NCBI GenBank assembly: GCA_019425045.1
Contig: JAHYYI010000002.1
Location: 1-64,000 of the forward strand
From: Collinsella sp.
Lineage (GTDB): Bacteria; Actinomycetota; Coriobacteriia; Coriobacteriales; Coriobacteriaceae
Length of the DNA stretch: 64,000 bases
Direction of reading: 5' to 3'
Part shown: positions 33,245-41,125 of the stretch, one piece after another
How the letters are laid out: each line of letters opens with the position of its first letter
Numbering within the stretch: position 1 is the stretch's first letter
Translations under genes and position numbers: made by a program
The notes under the pieces: generated by a model
Databases searched by the model: none
Told to the model about the DNA's origin: nothing
The model's input: the letters and a program-made list of their open reading frames with translations, nothing else

Positions 33245-34573
33245 ATGAACGGATACAAGATTGTCATCTGCGGCGGCGGCAGCACCTATACCGCCGGTAT
33301 CGTCAAAGACCTGATTGATCAAAAGGATGAACTGGGGATTCGTGAGCTTTGGCTCTATGACATCGACAAGGAACGCCAGGACACGGTCGCCGTGGTGGTT
33401 AAGGCAGTTATCGATGACCTTGCTCCCGAGATCCCCTTGCATGTAACCGTCGACCCCAAAGAGGCGTTTACAGATGCGAACTTTGTTATGGCGCAGATGC
33501 GCGTGGGCGGGCTCAAGATGCGTATCCAGGATGAGCAAATCAGCCTGCGCCATGGCGTAGTCGGCCAAGAGACCTGCGGAGCAGGTGGCATGGCCTATGG
33601 CATGAGGACCATCTTCCCCATGTGCGAGCTTGTCGATTTCTGCGAGGAGTATGCCTGCAAGGACTACTGGATCGTCAACTACTCCAACCCCGCTGCCATC
33701 GTAGCCAAGGCAATGCACAAGCTGCGTCCTAACGCTCGCATTCTTGACATCTGCGATATGCCAGTGGAGATTGAAGCCCGCATGGCAGAGATTTTAGGGT
33801 GCGAACTCAACGACATTGAGGTCGACTACTTTGGCCTCAATCACTTTGGGTGGTTTACCAACGTACGTTGCAAGGGCGTCGATGTTACGGATAAGCTCAA
33901 AGAGCACGTGCGTAAATACGGTTATATTTCCGAAGCAAGCCTCAATGACGCCTTGGTGAAGGACCCAGATTGGGCCCACACCTTCAAGAATGCGGCAACG
34001 ATTTCTACGCTATTTCAGGATTACCTCCCCAACACCTATTACCAGTATTACCTGTTGCCCGATGCCTGCGTGGAGTACATGGACATCAATAACACGCGTG
34101 GCATGCAGGTTGTAAACGGCCGCGAAAAGCGCATCTTCGATGCATCTGCGGCGCTTAAGCGTGGTGAAAAGGTAGATCTCACGCAGTTCTATGTAGGCGT
34201 CCACGGCAAGTTCATTGTCGATGTCGTTAAGTCTCTGGCAAAAGACCTGCGCCATCGCCAGCTGGTGATTGTGCCCAACAATGGTGCAATCGAGAACCTC
34301 TCGGACGACGCGACCGTCGAGGTTCCGGCGTACATCACCGATCGAGGAGCCGAGCCGATTCGCGTCGGAAAGATTCCCCGCTTCTATAAGGGCCTTATCG
34401 AACAGCAGGATGCCTGCGAGGGCCTTGTGGTCGAAGCCGTTATCGAAGGTTCCTACCAGAAGGCACTCGGAGCCTTCACCCTCAATCGCACGATTCCCTC
34501 AGCACGCGTGGCCAAGGAAGTCTTGGACGACATGATCGAGGCGAACAAGGGCTATTGGCCTGAGCTGAAGTAA
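33245..34573 (+). CDS. GH4 6-phospho-alpha-glucosidase
   Basis: About 442 residues from MNGYKIVICGGG. GH4 enzymes use NAD+ and a divalent metal in a redox-elimination mechanism. The Rossmann motif CGGGSTYTAG is at the N-terminus. The metal-site and specificity motif CDMP near 171 is the signature of 6-phospho-alpha-glucosidases (beta enzymes have CNVP). The metal-binding His in NHFGW near 199 is present. It would hydrolyse the alpha-glucoside-6-phosphate made by the PTS permease. ATG 33245 lies about 10 nt after AAAGG; ATG 33236 is too close. Ends before a strong bidirectional terminator. Confidence 0.92.
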   Translation: MNGYKIVICGGGSTYTAGIVKDLIDQKDELGIRELWLYDIDKERQDTVAVVVKAVIDDLAPEIPLHVTVDPKEAFTDANFVMAQMRVGGLKMRIQDEQISLRHGVVGQETCGAGGMAYGMRTIFPMCELVDFCEEYACKDYWIVNYSNPAAIVAKAMHKLRPNARILDICDMPVEIEARMAEILGCELNDIEVDYFGLNHFGWFTNVRCKGVDVTDKLKEHVRKYGYISEASLNDALVKDPDWAHTFKNAATISTLFQDYLPNTYYQYYLLPDACVEYMDINNTRGMQVVNGREKRIFDASAALKRGEKVDLTQFYVGVHGKFIVDVVKSLAKDLRHRQLVIVPNNGAIENLSDDATVEVPAYITDRGAEPIRVGKIPRFYKGLIEQQDACEGLVVEAVIEGSYQKALGAFTLNRTIPSARVAKEVLDDMIEANKGYWPELK

Positions 34574-34599
34574 AGGAACCGCCCAAATACCAAAAGCGC

Positions 34600-34641
34600 A
34601 AAAGATGGCCCCAAGGCAAAATTGCCTTGGGGCCATCTTTT
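34600..34641. terminator. Bidirectional Rho-independent terminator
   Basis: AAAGATGGCCCCAAGGCAA and its complement form an approximately 18-bp stem with A/T runs on both sides, between the convergent GH4 and RpiR-type genes. Confidence 0.9.
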
Positions 34642-34647
34642 ATATGC

Positions 34648-35505
34648 CTAGATCTCAGCAAAACTCGTGAAGATGAACGAATCGGCCTCGCGTTTTACAC
34701 GATAGTTCTCTTGATAGTCCTGATTGAATATAAGCGAATAAATAACCTGAAGCGTATACGTGAGCGAAATCAAAGAAGAGTAATTGGCCACCTTTCCAAT
34801 CACGCGTTCTGATTTTGGAATGGGCAAGACAGTATCGCATTGCTTGGCGAGCACCGAATCAGAAAACGCCGTAATTAAACACGGCTTGACTCCGCGTTCG
34901 GAAAGAGTGGCAGCGTATTTGGAATAGTCATAGTGAATGCCGCTGTAGCTTAGGAATAAAAACAGGTCGCCGGGCTTGCCGTTTTTAACATGCAGCGTCT
35001 GCAGGCCTCCGTCGTCTGCCATGGTGACATGACGATCGAGCTTAAGAAGATTGTTGCGAAAGATGCATCCCGCCAGGTAGCTTTCCCCTTTAGCAAAGAT
35101 GTAAATTCGTGGGGCGCTAAGAACCGCCTTGGCGATTATGCTTAATTTGGCGCTATCGAGCTCGATTTTCGTTTGATCTATGATGCCCTTCAAGAGATTC
35201 GCAAGGTTACCCTCGATCGCCTCAATTGAATCGGTGCTGTCAAAAGGGCGATTGCGATCAACGGTGGCAGCCAGAAGATAGTCTCCGCTTATCTCCTGGA
35301 TGAGCTGCATGATCAACTCTCGATAGCCGCTTAGGCCCAGTTTCTTGCAAAAGCGGATGATAGTCGCGTTCGAAGTGTAAGTCTCCTGTGCGAGCTTTGC
35401 CATAGTGAGGGTCTTAAGGTCGCTGGTATGATTGAGCAGATAGGTAGCAATAGCTCGGTCGGTTTCATTAAAAGACGCGCTGTTACGCAGGCTATCAAGA
35501 ATCAT
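34648..35505 (-). CDS. RpiR/MurR-family transcriptional regulator (HTH plus SIS)
   Basis: A 285-residue protein. N-terminal HTH_6 domain about 1-77, with recognition region TSNATIIRFCKKLGLSGYRE. SIS phosphosugar-binding domain about 125-260 (FAKGESYLAGCIF, LFLSYSG). It is convergent with the PTS/GH4 operon and probably controls it in response to a sugar phosphate. GGAG lies a few nt upstream of ATG 35505. AT-richer than its neighbours. Confidence 0.9.
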   Translation of the reverse strand: MILDSLRNSASFNETDRAIATYLLNHTSDLKTLTMAKLAQETYTSNATIIRFCKKLGLSGYRELIMQLIQEISGDYLLAATVDRNRPFDSTDSIEAIEGNLANLLKGIIDQTKIELDSAKLSIIAKAVLSAPRIYIFAKGESYLAGCIFRNNLLKLDRHVTMADDGGLQTLHVKNGKPGDLFLFLSYSGIHYDYSKYAATLSERGVKPCLITAFSDSVLAKQCDTVLPIPKSERVIGKVANYSSLISLTYTLQVIYSLIFNQDYQENYRVKREADSFIFTSFAEI

Positions 35506-35894
35506 GGTCGCTCCGATCGCTTTAGTTTGCCACTTAATTATGTCATTATCAAAACGACGGGCAGCCCTTCATGCACTGACTTACGCCCTGCGATCTCTCT
35601 TCTGATATTCCGCATATAACGGCAACATAAATTGCGAGGAGCGTGTCGCTCAGTTCCTAGAGAACAAATGCGAAGAGGTTCGATTACCTGAGTTCACCGC
35701 CTGCTTTGAGGTAAAGAGACGGCCCCGGCCAAGCTCAATGCAGATTTGAGGCAGCATAGTGCTTGTCTGTCGGCATCCTACAACCTGTAATCCCTACTCC
35801 CCAGTTTCTGTGCTAGCTGGTTCAGGCAGGCGCCCTGTCTAAAATAAGCTGTTTAAAATTGATTTCGACCAAAATTCGACCAAGATTGAAAGGC
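35506..35894. other. Intergenic region between the regulator and the mobile element
   Basis: The 35.5-kb side has minus-strand CATAAT and GATAAT boxes that could drive the regulator. The rest shows no gene. A CGACCAA direct repeat at about 35867-35883 lies close to attL. Confidence 0.4.
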
Positions 35895-35934
35895 AAAAAA
35901 GAAAACAGCCCAGAGGAACAATGCCTCTGAGCTG
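35895..35934 (-). terminator. Original chromosomal tRNA-fMet terminator, now separated from its gene
   Basis: On the minus strand CAGCTCAGAGG, a loop, CCTCTGGGCTG, then TTTTCTTTTTT. It lies 8 bp past the attL tRNA remnant. Before integration it would have ended the fMet tRNA transcript. Confidence 0.7.
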
Positions 35935-35941
35935 CTAAAAG

Positions 35942-35989
35942 TCTTGGTCGCGGGGGCAGGATTTGAACCTACGACCTCCGGGTTATGAG
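35942..35989. repeat. attL: 48-bp copy of the 3' half of tRNA-fMet
   Basis: Identical to 56873-56920. It runs from just beyond the tRNA 3' CCA through the T arm to the anticodon loop (complement of CTCATAACCC). The sequences diverge immediately past GTTATGAG, which places the crossover within the anticodon-to-3' segment. Confidence 0.92.
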
Positions 35990-36108
35990 GGGCATTTTCT
36001 ACGTAGGCCATGTAAACGCATGAGAGTTGATTAGGGGTATCTACCTCGTAAAATGGCAACGGGAAGTAATTCTAGGGAGCCTGTGGTAGTCCGTGGGAGC
36101 GGACCTGC

Positions 36109-36139
36109 TGCCACAAATCCTGCCACAGGCTCTGCCACA
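36109..36139 (+). promoter_or_regulatory. Candidate integrase arm-type sites, left end
   Basis: TGCCACA at 36109, 36121 and 36133, spaced exactly 12 bp. The same heptamer occurs three times inside the right end (56791-56830) and is a natural candidate for the integrase arm-binding domain. Confidence 0.6.
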
Positions 36140-36160
36140 ACTGACGTAAGGATTACTCCC

Positions 36161-36550
36161 ATGAACGACAAGACGAACAACACCCAAGAAGGCGGCGAGC
36201 ACCGCAACGCAATCGGACGCCGCAGGCGAATCTACGTCCGCGTCACCGAGAACGAGCTCACCCGCATTCGCTCGCGCGCGTGCAAGGCGGGCATGAGCAT
36301 TTCCGCCTACACCCGCATGAAGACGCTGGGAGATCAAGAGGCACGGCCAACGGCGGACCTCGACATCGCTGAACTTCGCAAGGCGTTCGCGGATTTGAAG
36401 CACGCCGGGTCGAACTTGAACCAATGCGCTCGCGCGCTCAATACCTTCGGGGCAGACGAGGACTCCGCAGCCAATACCGACCGCGCGGTGCGCCGTGTCT
36501 CCGCAGCCGCGGACAACATCTGCGCGCTTATCGCCGCAGTGCGCAGTTAG
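36161..36550 (+). CDS. mobC: MobC-like relaxosome accessory protein
   Basis: A 129-residue basic protein. RIYVRVTENELTRIRSRACK followed by GMSISAYTRMKTLG is a ribbon-helix-helix-like DNA-binding region, and a helical C-terminus contains HAGSNLNQCARALNT, typical of bacterial mobilisation MobC proteins. It would open oriT for the relaxase. ATG 36161 has AAGGAT about 8 nt upstream. It is 8 bp before the coupling-protein gene. Confidence 0.8.
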   Translation: MNDKTNNTQEGGEHRNAIGRRRRIYVRVTENELTRIRSRACKAGMSISAYTRMKTLGDQEARPTADLDIAELRKAFADLKHAGSNLNQCARALNTFGADEDSAANTDRAVRRVSAAADNICALIAAVRS

Positions 36551-36558
36551 GGGGAGCA

Positions 36559-38415
36559 ATGGAAATCCTTACCCCCTCCCTCATCAGCGCTCTGACACTC
36601 GGAGCGTTTTGCTGTCCCGCGCTTGCCCGGCCAGCGGAATGTCTGCTGAACGGAGACGGTGTCACCGTCATCCCCGCTTTCGATCTCACCGCCGTTCCCG
36701 ACTGGTGGCTATCAGGCGGTTTCGCTGCTCACCCGGCCGGCACCATCGCCATCCTTGCATTACTCTTCCCCATCTCCCTGCTCTTCTTCGCGACCGAAAG
36801 TGCCAAGGGCCGCGCCGAAGACGGCGGCGTCTTGGGAAACGCCCGCGTTAAGGAGGGCCGCGAGGTCATCAAGGGCTCCATGACATGGGACGGCAAGAGC
36901 GAGCCGAAGGGCCACGGCTACGTCTACGGCTTCTCGCGAGGTCTGTACCTCTTTGAGCCCGACCGACATGTCATCTGCATCGGACAGACCGGGTCTGGCA
37001 AGACAAGGTTTCAGAACATCCCGAGCCTCGACCTGCTCACCTTCGGCGAAAGCGCCGAGAACGTAGTGGTCTCGGACGTGAAGTCGGAGCTCATCGAGCT
37101 GTGTGGCGATGCCATCGAGGCGCGCGGCTACGATGTCCTGCTCCTCGACACACAACACCCCTCGCGCAGCTCTCGCTTCAACCCGCTCAAGCTCATCGTC
37201 GAGCTTGCGGGCCAAGGGGATTCGCAAGCCGCCGAGCAGGCGGCGGAGGACCTGGCCTCGGCGATAGTACCCGCCGAGCGCGAGGGGCAGGGCTCCCACT
37301 GGGTGAACTCGGCCAGGGGCCTCTTCTCCTCCGTCGCCTACTACGTCTCCACCAGCCCCGACTGCCCGGACTGCTGCCGCAACATGGCGACCGTGTGCAG
37401 GGTGATCAACGAGGGCACCGAGGCCGAGGGGGCCGACCCCGCAGCCCCGCTCAAGGCTCTGCTGCGCTCGCTGCCCCACGACCACCCGTCACGCATCTTC
37501 GGCTCCCAGTTCCTGAGCAGCGGGGGCAACGAGATGCGTAGCGTGCTGTCCACGCTCAAGGTCAACCTGCGCATCTACGCCTCTGGTCCCATCGCATGGC
37601 TCACCTCTGGGGACGACATCGACGCGCGCCGCGTCCTGACCGAAAAGACCGCGCTGTTCCTCCACGTGATGGACGAGGGAAGCCCCTACAATCGGCTGTT
37701 CGAGGTGCTCTTCGACCAGCTCTACAAGGCCGTGTACGCCATAGCCGACTCCAACGGCGGAAAGGTCCCGAGGAGGCTCACCATCCTCGGCGACGAGTGG
37801 GGCAACCTCGGCGCGGTCAAGTGCCTCCCCGCCCTGCTCTCCCTCGGCCGCTCGTATGGCCTGAGCTGGTGCGGCAGCGTGCAGAACATCTCGCAGCTCA
37901 ATAAATACGGCGAGCGCGACGGCCGCCGCAAGATCCTTGCCAACTGCTCCGTGAAGGTCTTCCTCAAGTTGGGCGAGGAGGAGGACAGGCGCTACGCGAG
38001 CGAGCTTGTCGGGAAAACGACCCGGCACACCATGGGCACGAGCGCGAGCAGGGGCGCGTCCTCATCGAGCACCACGAGCTACAGCGAGCACGCCGACGAC
38101 GTGATACGACCGCATGAGTGGGTCGAGATGGCGCCCGACAGGGAAGGCGCCATCGTGGTGAAGCAGGCTATGAACGGACTACCCGCATCCCGCGCGGGCG
38201 CATTCCGCGCGCCGTTGACCGACTGCACCAAGACGCCCACGAAGGCGCACTTCGGGCTCGGCACCGAGGATGAGGACGCCGCGAAGCGCCTCGCCTACCA
38301 GAAGAAGCTCGACGGACGCGGTGCGGGCAGAGTGTCGGACGTCCGCACATGGTGCCCGGACTTCCCCGAAGCAATCGCCGACGCCGCCGACGATGACGAG
38401 TGGGGCGCGCTATAA
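36559..38415 (+). CDS. Type IV coupling protein (VirD4/TraG family)
   Basis: A 618-residue ATPase that links the relaxosome to a secretion channel. Two membrane segments lie at about 5-25 and 55-78. Walker A is GQTGSGKTRF near 144, VVSDVKSELIE is the typical VirD4 strand, and Walker B is LTILGDEWGNL near 412. TraG-type C-terminal motifs (YGLSWCGSVQNISQL) follow. ATG 36559 has GGGGGAG upstream and starts 8 bp after mobC. A Ser-rich insertion lies near 500. Confidence 0.9.
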   Translation: MEILTPSLISALTLGAFCCPALARPAECLLNGDGVTVIPAFDLTAVPDWWLSGGFAAHPAGTIAILALLFPISLLFFATESAKGRAEDGGVLGNARVKEGREVIKGSMTWDGKSEPKGHGYVYGFSRGLYLFEPDRHVICIGQTGSGKTRFQNIPSLDLLTFGESAENVVVSDVKSELIELCGDAIEARGYDVLLLDTQHPSRSSRFNPLKLIVELAGQGDSQAAEQAAEDLASAIVPAEREGQGSHWVNSARGLFSSVAYYVSTSPDCPDCCRNMATVCRVINEGTEAEGADPAAPLKALLRSLPHDHPSRIFGSQFLSSGGNEMRSVLSTLKVNLRIYASGPIAWLTSGDDIDARRVLTEKTALFLHVMDEGSPYNRLFEVLFDQLYKAVYAIADSNGGKVPRRLTILGDEWGNLGAVKCLPALLSLGRSYGLSWCGSVQNISQLNKYGERDGRRKILANCSVKVFLKLGEEEDRRYASELVGKTTRHTMGTSASRGASSSSTTSYSEHADDVIRPHEWVEMAPDREGAIVVKQAMNGLPASRAGAFRAPLTDCTKTPTKAHFGLGTEDEDAAKRLAYQKKLDGRGAGRVSDVRTWCPDFPEAIADAADDDEWGAL

Positions 38416-38432
38416 CCCCGGGAAGGAGGAAA

Positions 38433-39368
38433 ATGACGGCCGTGAAGCAGGTGTCCGTCTGTAGCGAGCGCCATTTGAGGAACATCAGATCATATCTGGA
38501 CTGGAACCGGGAGAAGGTTCTGGCGCACGACACCCAGAACATCATCGACGAGGGCAGGTGGTTCGAGGAGATGCACGCCACTCGCGAGCAGTTCCATCAC
38601 AACGAGCCGGGCAAAGCAGGCGCGCGCTGCACATACATGCAGCATGTCACCCTCAACTTCAATCCCGACGAATGCAGCTGCAACGGCGGCAAGATGACGC
38701 CGGAGCGTTGCATGGACTACGCCCGCGATTACATCCAGACGCGGTACGGCACCCACGAATGCCTCGTCGTCCTGCATCGGGAGCACTGCGGGGCCGACGG
38801 CACCGACAGGTTCTCCGCGCATGTGGCCGTAAATCGGAGCGACCTCGCCACCGGGTTGCGCCTTAACGAGGGTCCGGCGCGGGCTGCTGCGAAATCACGC
38901 GCCGAGACTGTGCGCGCCCTTGACGAGAAATACGGGCTCAGGCAGCTTGAGCGTGGAAAGGCGAACTCCCGCGTGCACGGCAGGCAGCCCGGCGCGGAGG
39001 AGCGCGACATGGCCCGCAAGGGGCAGGCCGAGCGCTCCGAGAACGAGCGCGTGAGGCGCACGGTCGCCAAACGCATCGTGGAGGTCGGGCACATGCCCGG
39101 CTGCCCTGACCGCATGGCCGAGCTCTCGCACCGCCTCGCACAGGACGGCATCATGCTCAAACGCTCCAAGAACGGCGACCTCCAGTACCGCTTCCGCTCG
39201 AAGTCGCTGGGCGGCGAGCGCAAGGTGAACGGGGCGCGGCTGGGCTTCGTCGTGCATCGCAGGACCGGGCGCACGATTCGCTTCACTTACCATGGCGTCA
39301 TGCGCGCGATAAAGCTGTGCGTGCAGTTGTACCGCACGATGGACTACATCACGAGGGACATGTACTAG
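38433..39368 (+). CDS. Relaxase/mobilisation nuclease (MobA/VirD2-like), diverged His motif
   Basis: A 311-residue basic protein. ATG 38433 lies behind GGAAGGAGG. N-terminal Tyr candidates occur in RSYLDWN. The His motif region reads LHREH, then RFSAHVAVNR, which aligns with the HxHxxxN metal motif of MobA relaxases but with Ser replacing the first His. The C-terminal 130 residues are very basic. It would nick oriT and stay bound to the transferred strand. Assignment rests on the operon (mobC, coupling protein) as much as on sequence. Confidence 0.72.
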   Translation: MTAVKQVSVCSERHLRNIRSYLDWNREKVLAHDTQNIIDEGRWFEEMHATREQFHHNEPGKAGARCTYMQHVTLNFNPDECSCNGGKMTPERCMDYARDYIQTRYGTHECLVVLHREHCGADGTDRFSAHVAVNRSDLATGLRLNEGPARAAAKSRAETVRALDEKYGLRQLERGKANSRVHGRQPGAEERDMARKGQAERSENERVRRTVAKRIVEVGHMPGCPDRMAELSHRLAQDGIMLKRSKNGDLQYRFRSKSLGGERKVNGARLGFVVHRRTGRTIRFTYHGVMRAIKLCVQLYRTMDYITRDMY

Positions 39369-39433
39369 CGAGGTTTCCGCGACAGACGGAAACCTCGAGA
39401 CCCCGGCCGCCCATGCGCGGTCGGGGTCTCTTT
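39369..39433 (+). terminator. Tandem hairpins ending the mob operon
   Basis: A first stem, CGAGGTTTCCG/CGGAAACCTCG, is followed directly by GAGACCCCGGCCG/CGGTCGGGGTCTC and TTTG. The second is a good Rho-independent terminator. Confidence 0.75.
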
Positions 39434-39960
39434 GTGATGGGAGCGAACCGTAGCGAGCGGCCCATCACCCGGCGGGAGCGAGCCGTAGCGAGCGGTTCGC
39501 CCTCCCCCTGCGCCGTGCGCAGGGCAAGATCATTGCGACGGGCAAACCGTAGGAACGACGGTTTGTACGCCGCAATGCATATCTTGCCAGCCCATCGGGA
39601 TGGTGAGCGGAGGGCTTCCGAAGGCGACCCTGAGGGAGCGTTTGGAAGCCCGCAGCGAGAGCCCGAGGCGCGCGACACGGCGGAATGATCGCGGCCATGA
39701 GCAAGCGATCGAATGCAGCCGTTCGCGGGACACGGGCGGCGCGAGCAGAGCGAGCGGGGAAGGCGACCCCGAGGGAGCGTTTCCTGGTCGCGCAGCGAGA
39801 GCGAGGCAGAAGCGACGGACCGCCGTGCCCGAGCAAAAGCCGAGCGGGCGCAGGGCCCCTTGCGGGCCCGGAGCACCGCGCCGGGAGGCGCGGCACCCCG
39901 TGGGAGGTGCGGCCGGACCCACCCCTCGGGATTCGTCTGAATCTGCCCCGATTTCGTTGA
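39434..39960 (+). ncRNA. Candidate structured non-coding RNA or oriT region (hairpin-dense, unassigned)
   Basis: About 530 bp between the mob operon and a gene remnant, with no convincing protein frame but many consecutive hairpins. GTGATGGG/CCCATCAC encloses the motif GAGCGAACCGTAGCGAGCGG, and the next stem repeats it as GAGCGAGCCGTAGCGAGCGG. GGCAAGAT/ATCTTGCC (39523-39587) encloses ATTGCG/CGCAAT and AAACCGT/ACGGTTT. GGGCTTCC/GGAAGCCC encloses AAGGCGACCCTGAGGGAGCG, and the same loop recurs at 39760 as AAGGCGACCCCGAGGGAGCG in a different stem. GGGCCC and CCGCGCC/GGCGCGG hairpins follow. Motifs kept while stems change suggest RNA structure. Strand and boundaries are guesses. Confidence 0.4.
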
Positions 39961-39970
39961 CAGGTACTGA

Positions 39971-40108
39971 GCCGCCTTCGAGCGGCTCTCTTCCACCTCC
40001 TTTTTCTCGAACTCGCCGGCGCTGCGGGCCGCCACGGACGAGCAGGTGAGACGATTCCGCACGGTCGTCGAGGGCGCGCTCTTGAACAAGCTGGGAAAGG
40101 TCGCCTAG
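39971..40108 (+). pseudogene. Possible 3' remnant of an unidentified gene
   Basis: A plus-strand frame with no start codon of its own and protein-like composition; the end reads EQVRRFRTVVEGALLNKLGK. It may be the tail of a gene lost by deletion. A GAGCCGC/GCGGCTC hairpin overlaps its 5' part. Family unknown. Confidence 0.3.
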
Positions 40109-40171
40109 ATTGGACGACAATCGACGGTCCTGAAAGTGGCGTACACCATTTTTCGCCGCACGGCTATAGGA

Positions 40172-40231
40172 TTTGCGCAAAAGTGGAGCGAACTCGGCTA
40201 AATCCCGAAGTTCGCTCCACTTTTGCGCAAT
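40172..40231. repeat. 22-bp perfect inverted repeat downstream of the pilus operon
   Basis: TTTGCGCAAAAGTGGAGCGA continues to AACT, is followed by a short GC stem (CGG/CCG) and then by its complement ending TTTTGCGCAA. It lies about 80 bp past the stop of the last pilin gene. No T-run, so not a standard intrinsic terminator. Confidence 0.65.
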
Positions 40232-40312
40232 CTGGGCTGATCGAGGCGGCAGCGCCCTTGCCCCACCCTCGTCTCGGTCGTGGGACATTCGAACGTGGTG
40301 CTTTTGTCCCGC

Positions 40313-41125
40313 TCAGGCGCGCTTTTCGCGCAGGCGGCGGCCGATGTGGACGGCAATGGAGCCGCCCGCCACCAGCAGGCACACCACGCCGATAACGTAG
40401 TCGCCGGTCTTGGGCAACCAGCCGGGCGTGCCGCGATCAGCCTCAGTGCCGCCACCGTTGCCACCTGGATGGTCGACATCCGTCCACTCGAACTTAGGAT
40501 CGACGTCCACGTCATAGGTAAACGAACCGTCCTCGAGCAGCGGCACGGTGACCAGCACGGGATCGCAGGTCAGGCTCTTGTTGGCATCGGCCGCGCCCGT
40601 GCGAACCACCAGGTACAGGCCGCTATCAAGACCGGAAAACGTCAGCGTGCGCGCGCCCTCCGGCACCTTCCGGGGCACACCGGCATCGAGCGCGCCAGCA
40701 TCGAACGCGGCCTGCGCCAAATTTTTCGCAGCTGCGGCAACGTCGGAGGCGGACAGCGACGCCCAGTCGCGGTCGTAGCGCTCGAAGCCCGCGAGCATGG
40801 TGTACGTCACGCCTGTGGACTGTCCGCTGCCGCCATCGTGCACCTGTGCCGTCGCGACCTGTACCAGGGTGAATGTATCCCCTGCAAGTTGATGTGAGCC
40901 GTTGGAATCCTGAGTAACGACGGACAGGGAGATAGACCCCTTCGGCGCGGCAGCCGCCGTCTGCGGAGCGGCCACAGCAGCCGCGATCACCCAGGCGCAC
41001 GCGAAGACTGCAAACGCCAAGACAAGGCACGCACGCCGAACCGCGCAAATCCGCGCGCCCGCGATGGCACCGTCGTCGAAACGGCGCGAAGCCATCATCC
41101 CGCTATCGCATGTGCTTGCCACCAT
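40313..41125 (-). CDS. LPXTG-anchored ancillary pilin
   Basis: About 270 residues from ATG 41125 behind AAGGAGG. Signal peptide with a hydrophobic core at about 32-52, a pilin-like domain at about 60-215, a Gly-rich linker, then the sorting signal LPKTGD, a hydrophobic helix and RRLREKRA. It overlaps the end of the sortase gene by 23 bp. The small size and distal position suggest a basal or minor pilin joined to the cell wall. No clear second isopeptide domain. Confidence 0.82.
   Translation of the reverse strand: MVASTCDSGMMASRRFDDGAIAGARICAVRRACLVLAFAVFACAWVIAAAVAAPQTAAAAPKGSISLSVVTQDSNGSHQLAGDTFTLVQVATAQVHDGGSGQSTGVTYTMLAGFERYDRDWASLSASDVAAAAKNLAQAAFDAGALDAGVPRKVPEGARTLTFSGLDSGLYLVVRTGAADANKSLTCDPVLVTVPLLEDGSFTYDVDVDPKFEWTDVDHPGGNGGGTEADRGTPGWLPKTGDYVIGVVCLLVAGGSIAVHIGRRLREKRA

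Noticed and set aside
35942..35989. A second tRNA-Met gene at the left end
   Set aside because: Only the 3' half is present and the sequence diverges after the anticodon loop, so it is an attachment-site remnant.
35853..36059. 68-codon minus-strand frame across attL
   Set aside because: Reads through the tRNA remnant and terminator, so it is not a gene.
36161..39368. Self-transmissible ICE
   Set aside because: No VirB4, VirB6 or other secretion channel genes are found between attL and attR, so mobilizable element is the safer call.
39349..40089. 246-codon minus-strand frame
   Set aside because: Arg/Ser/Ala-rich product spanning hairpins and terminators, overlaps the relaxase end, no ribosome site or domain.
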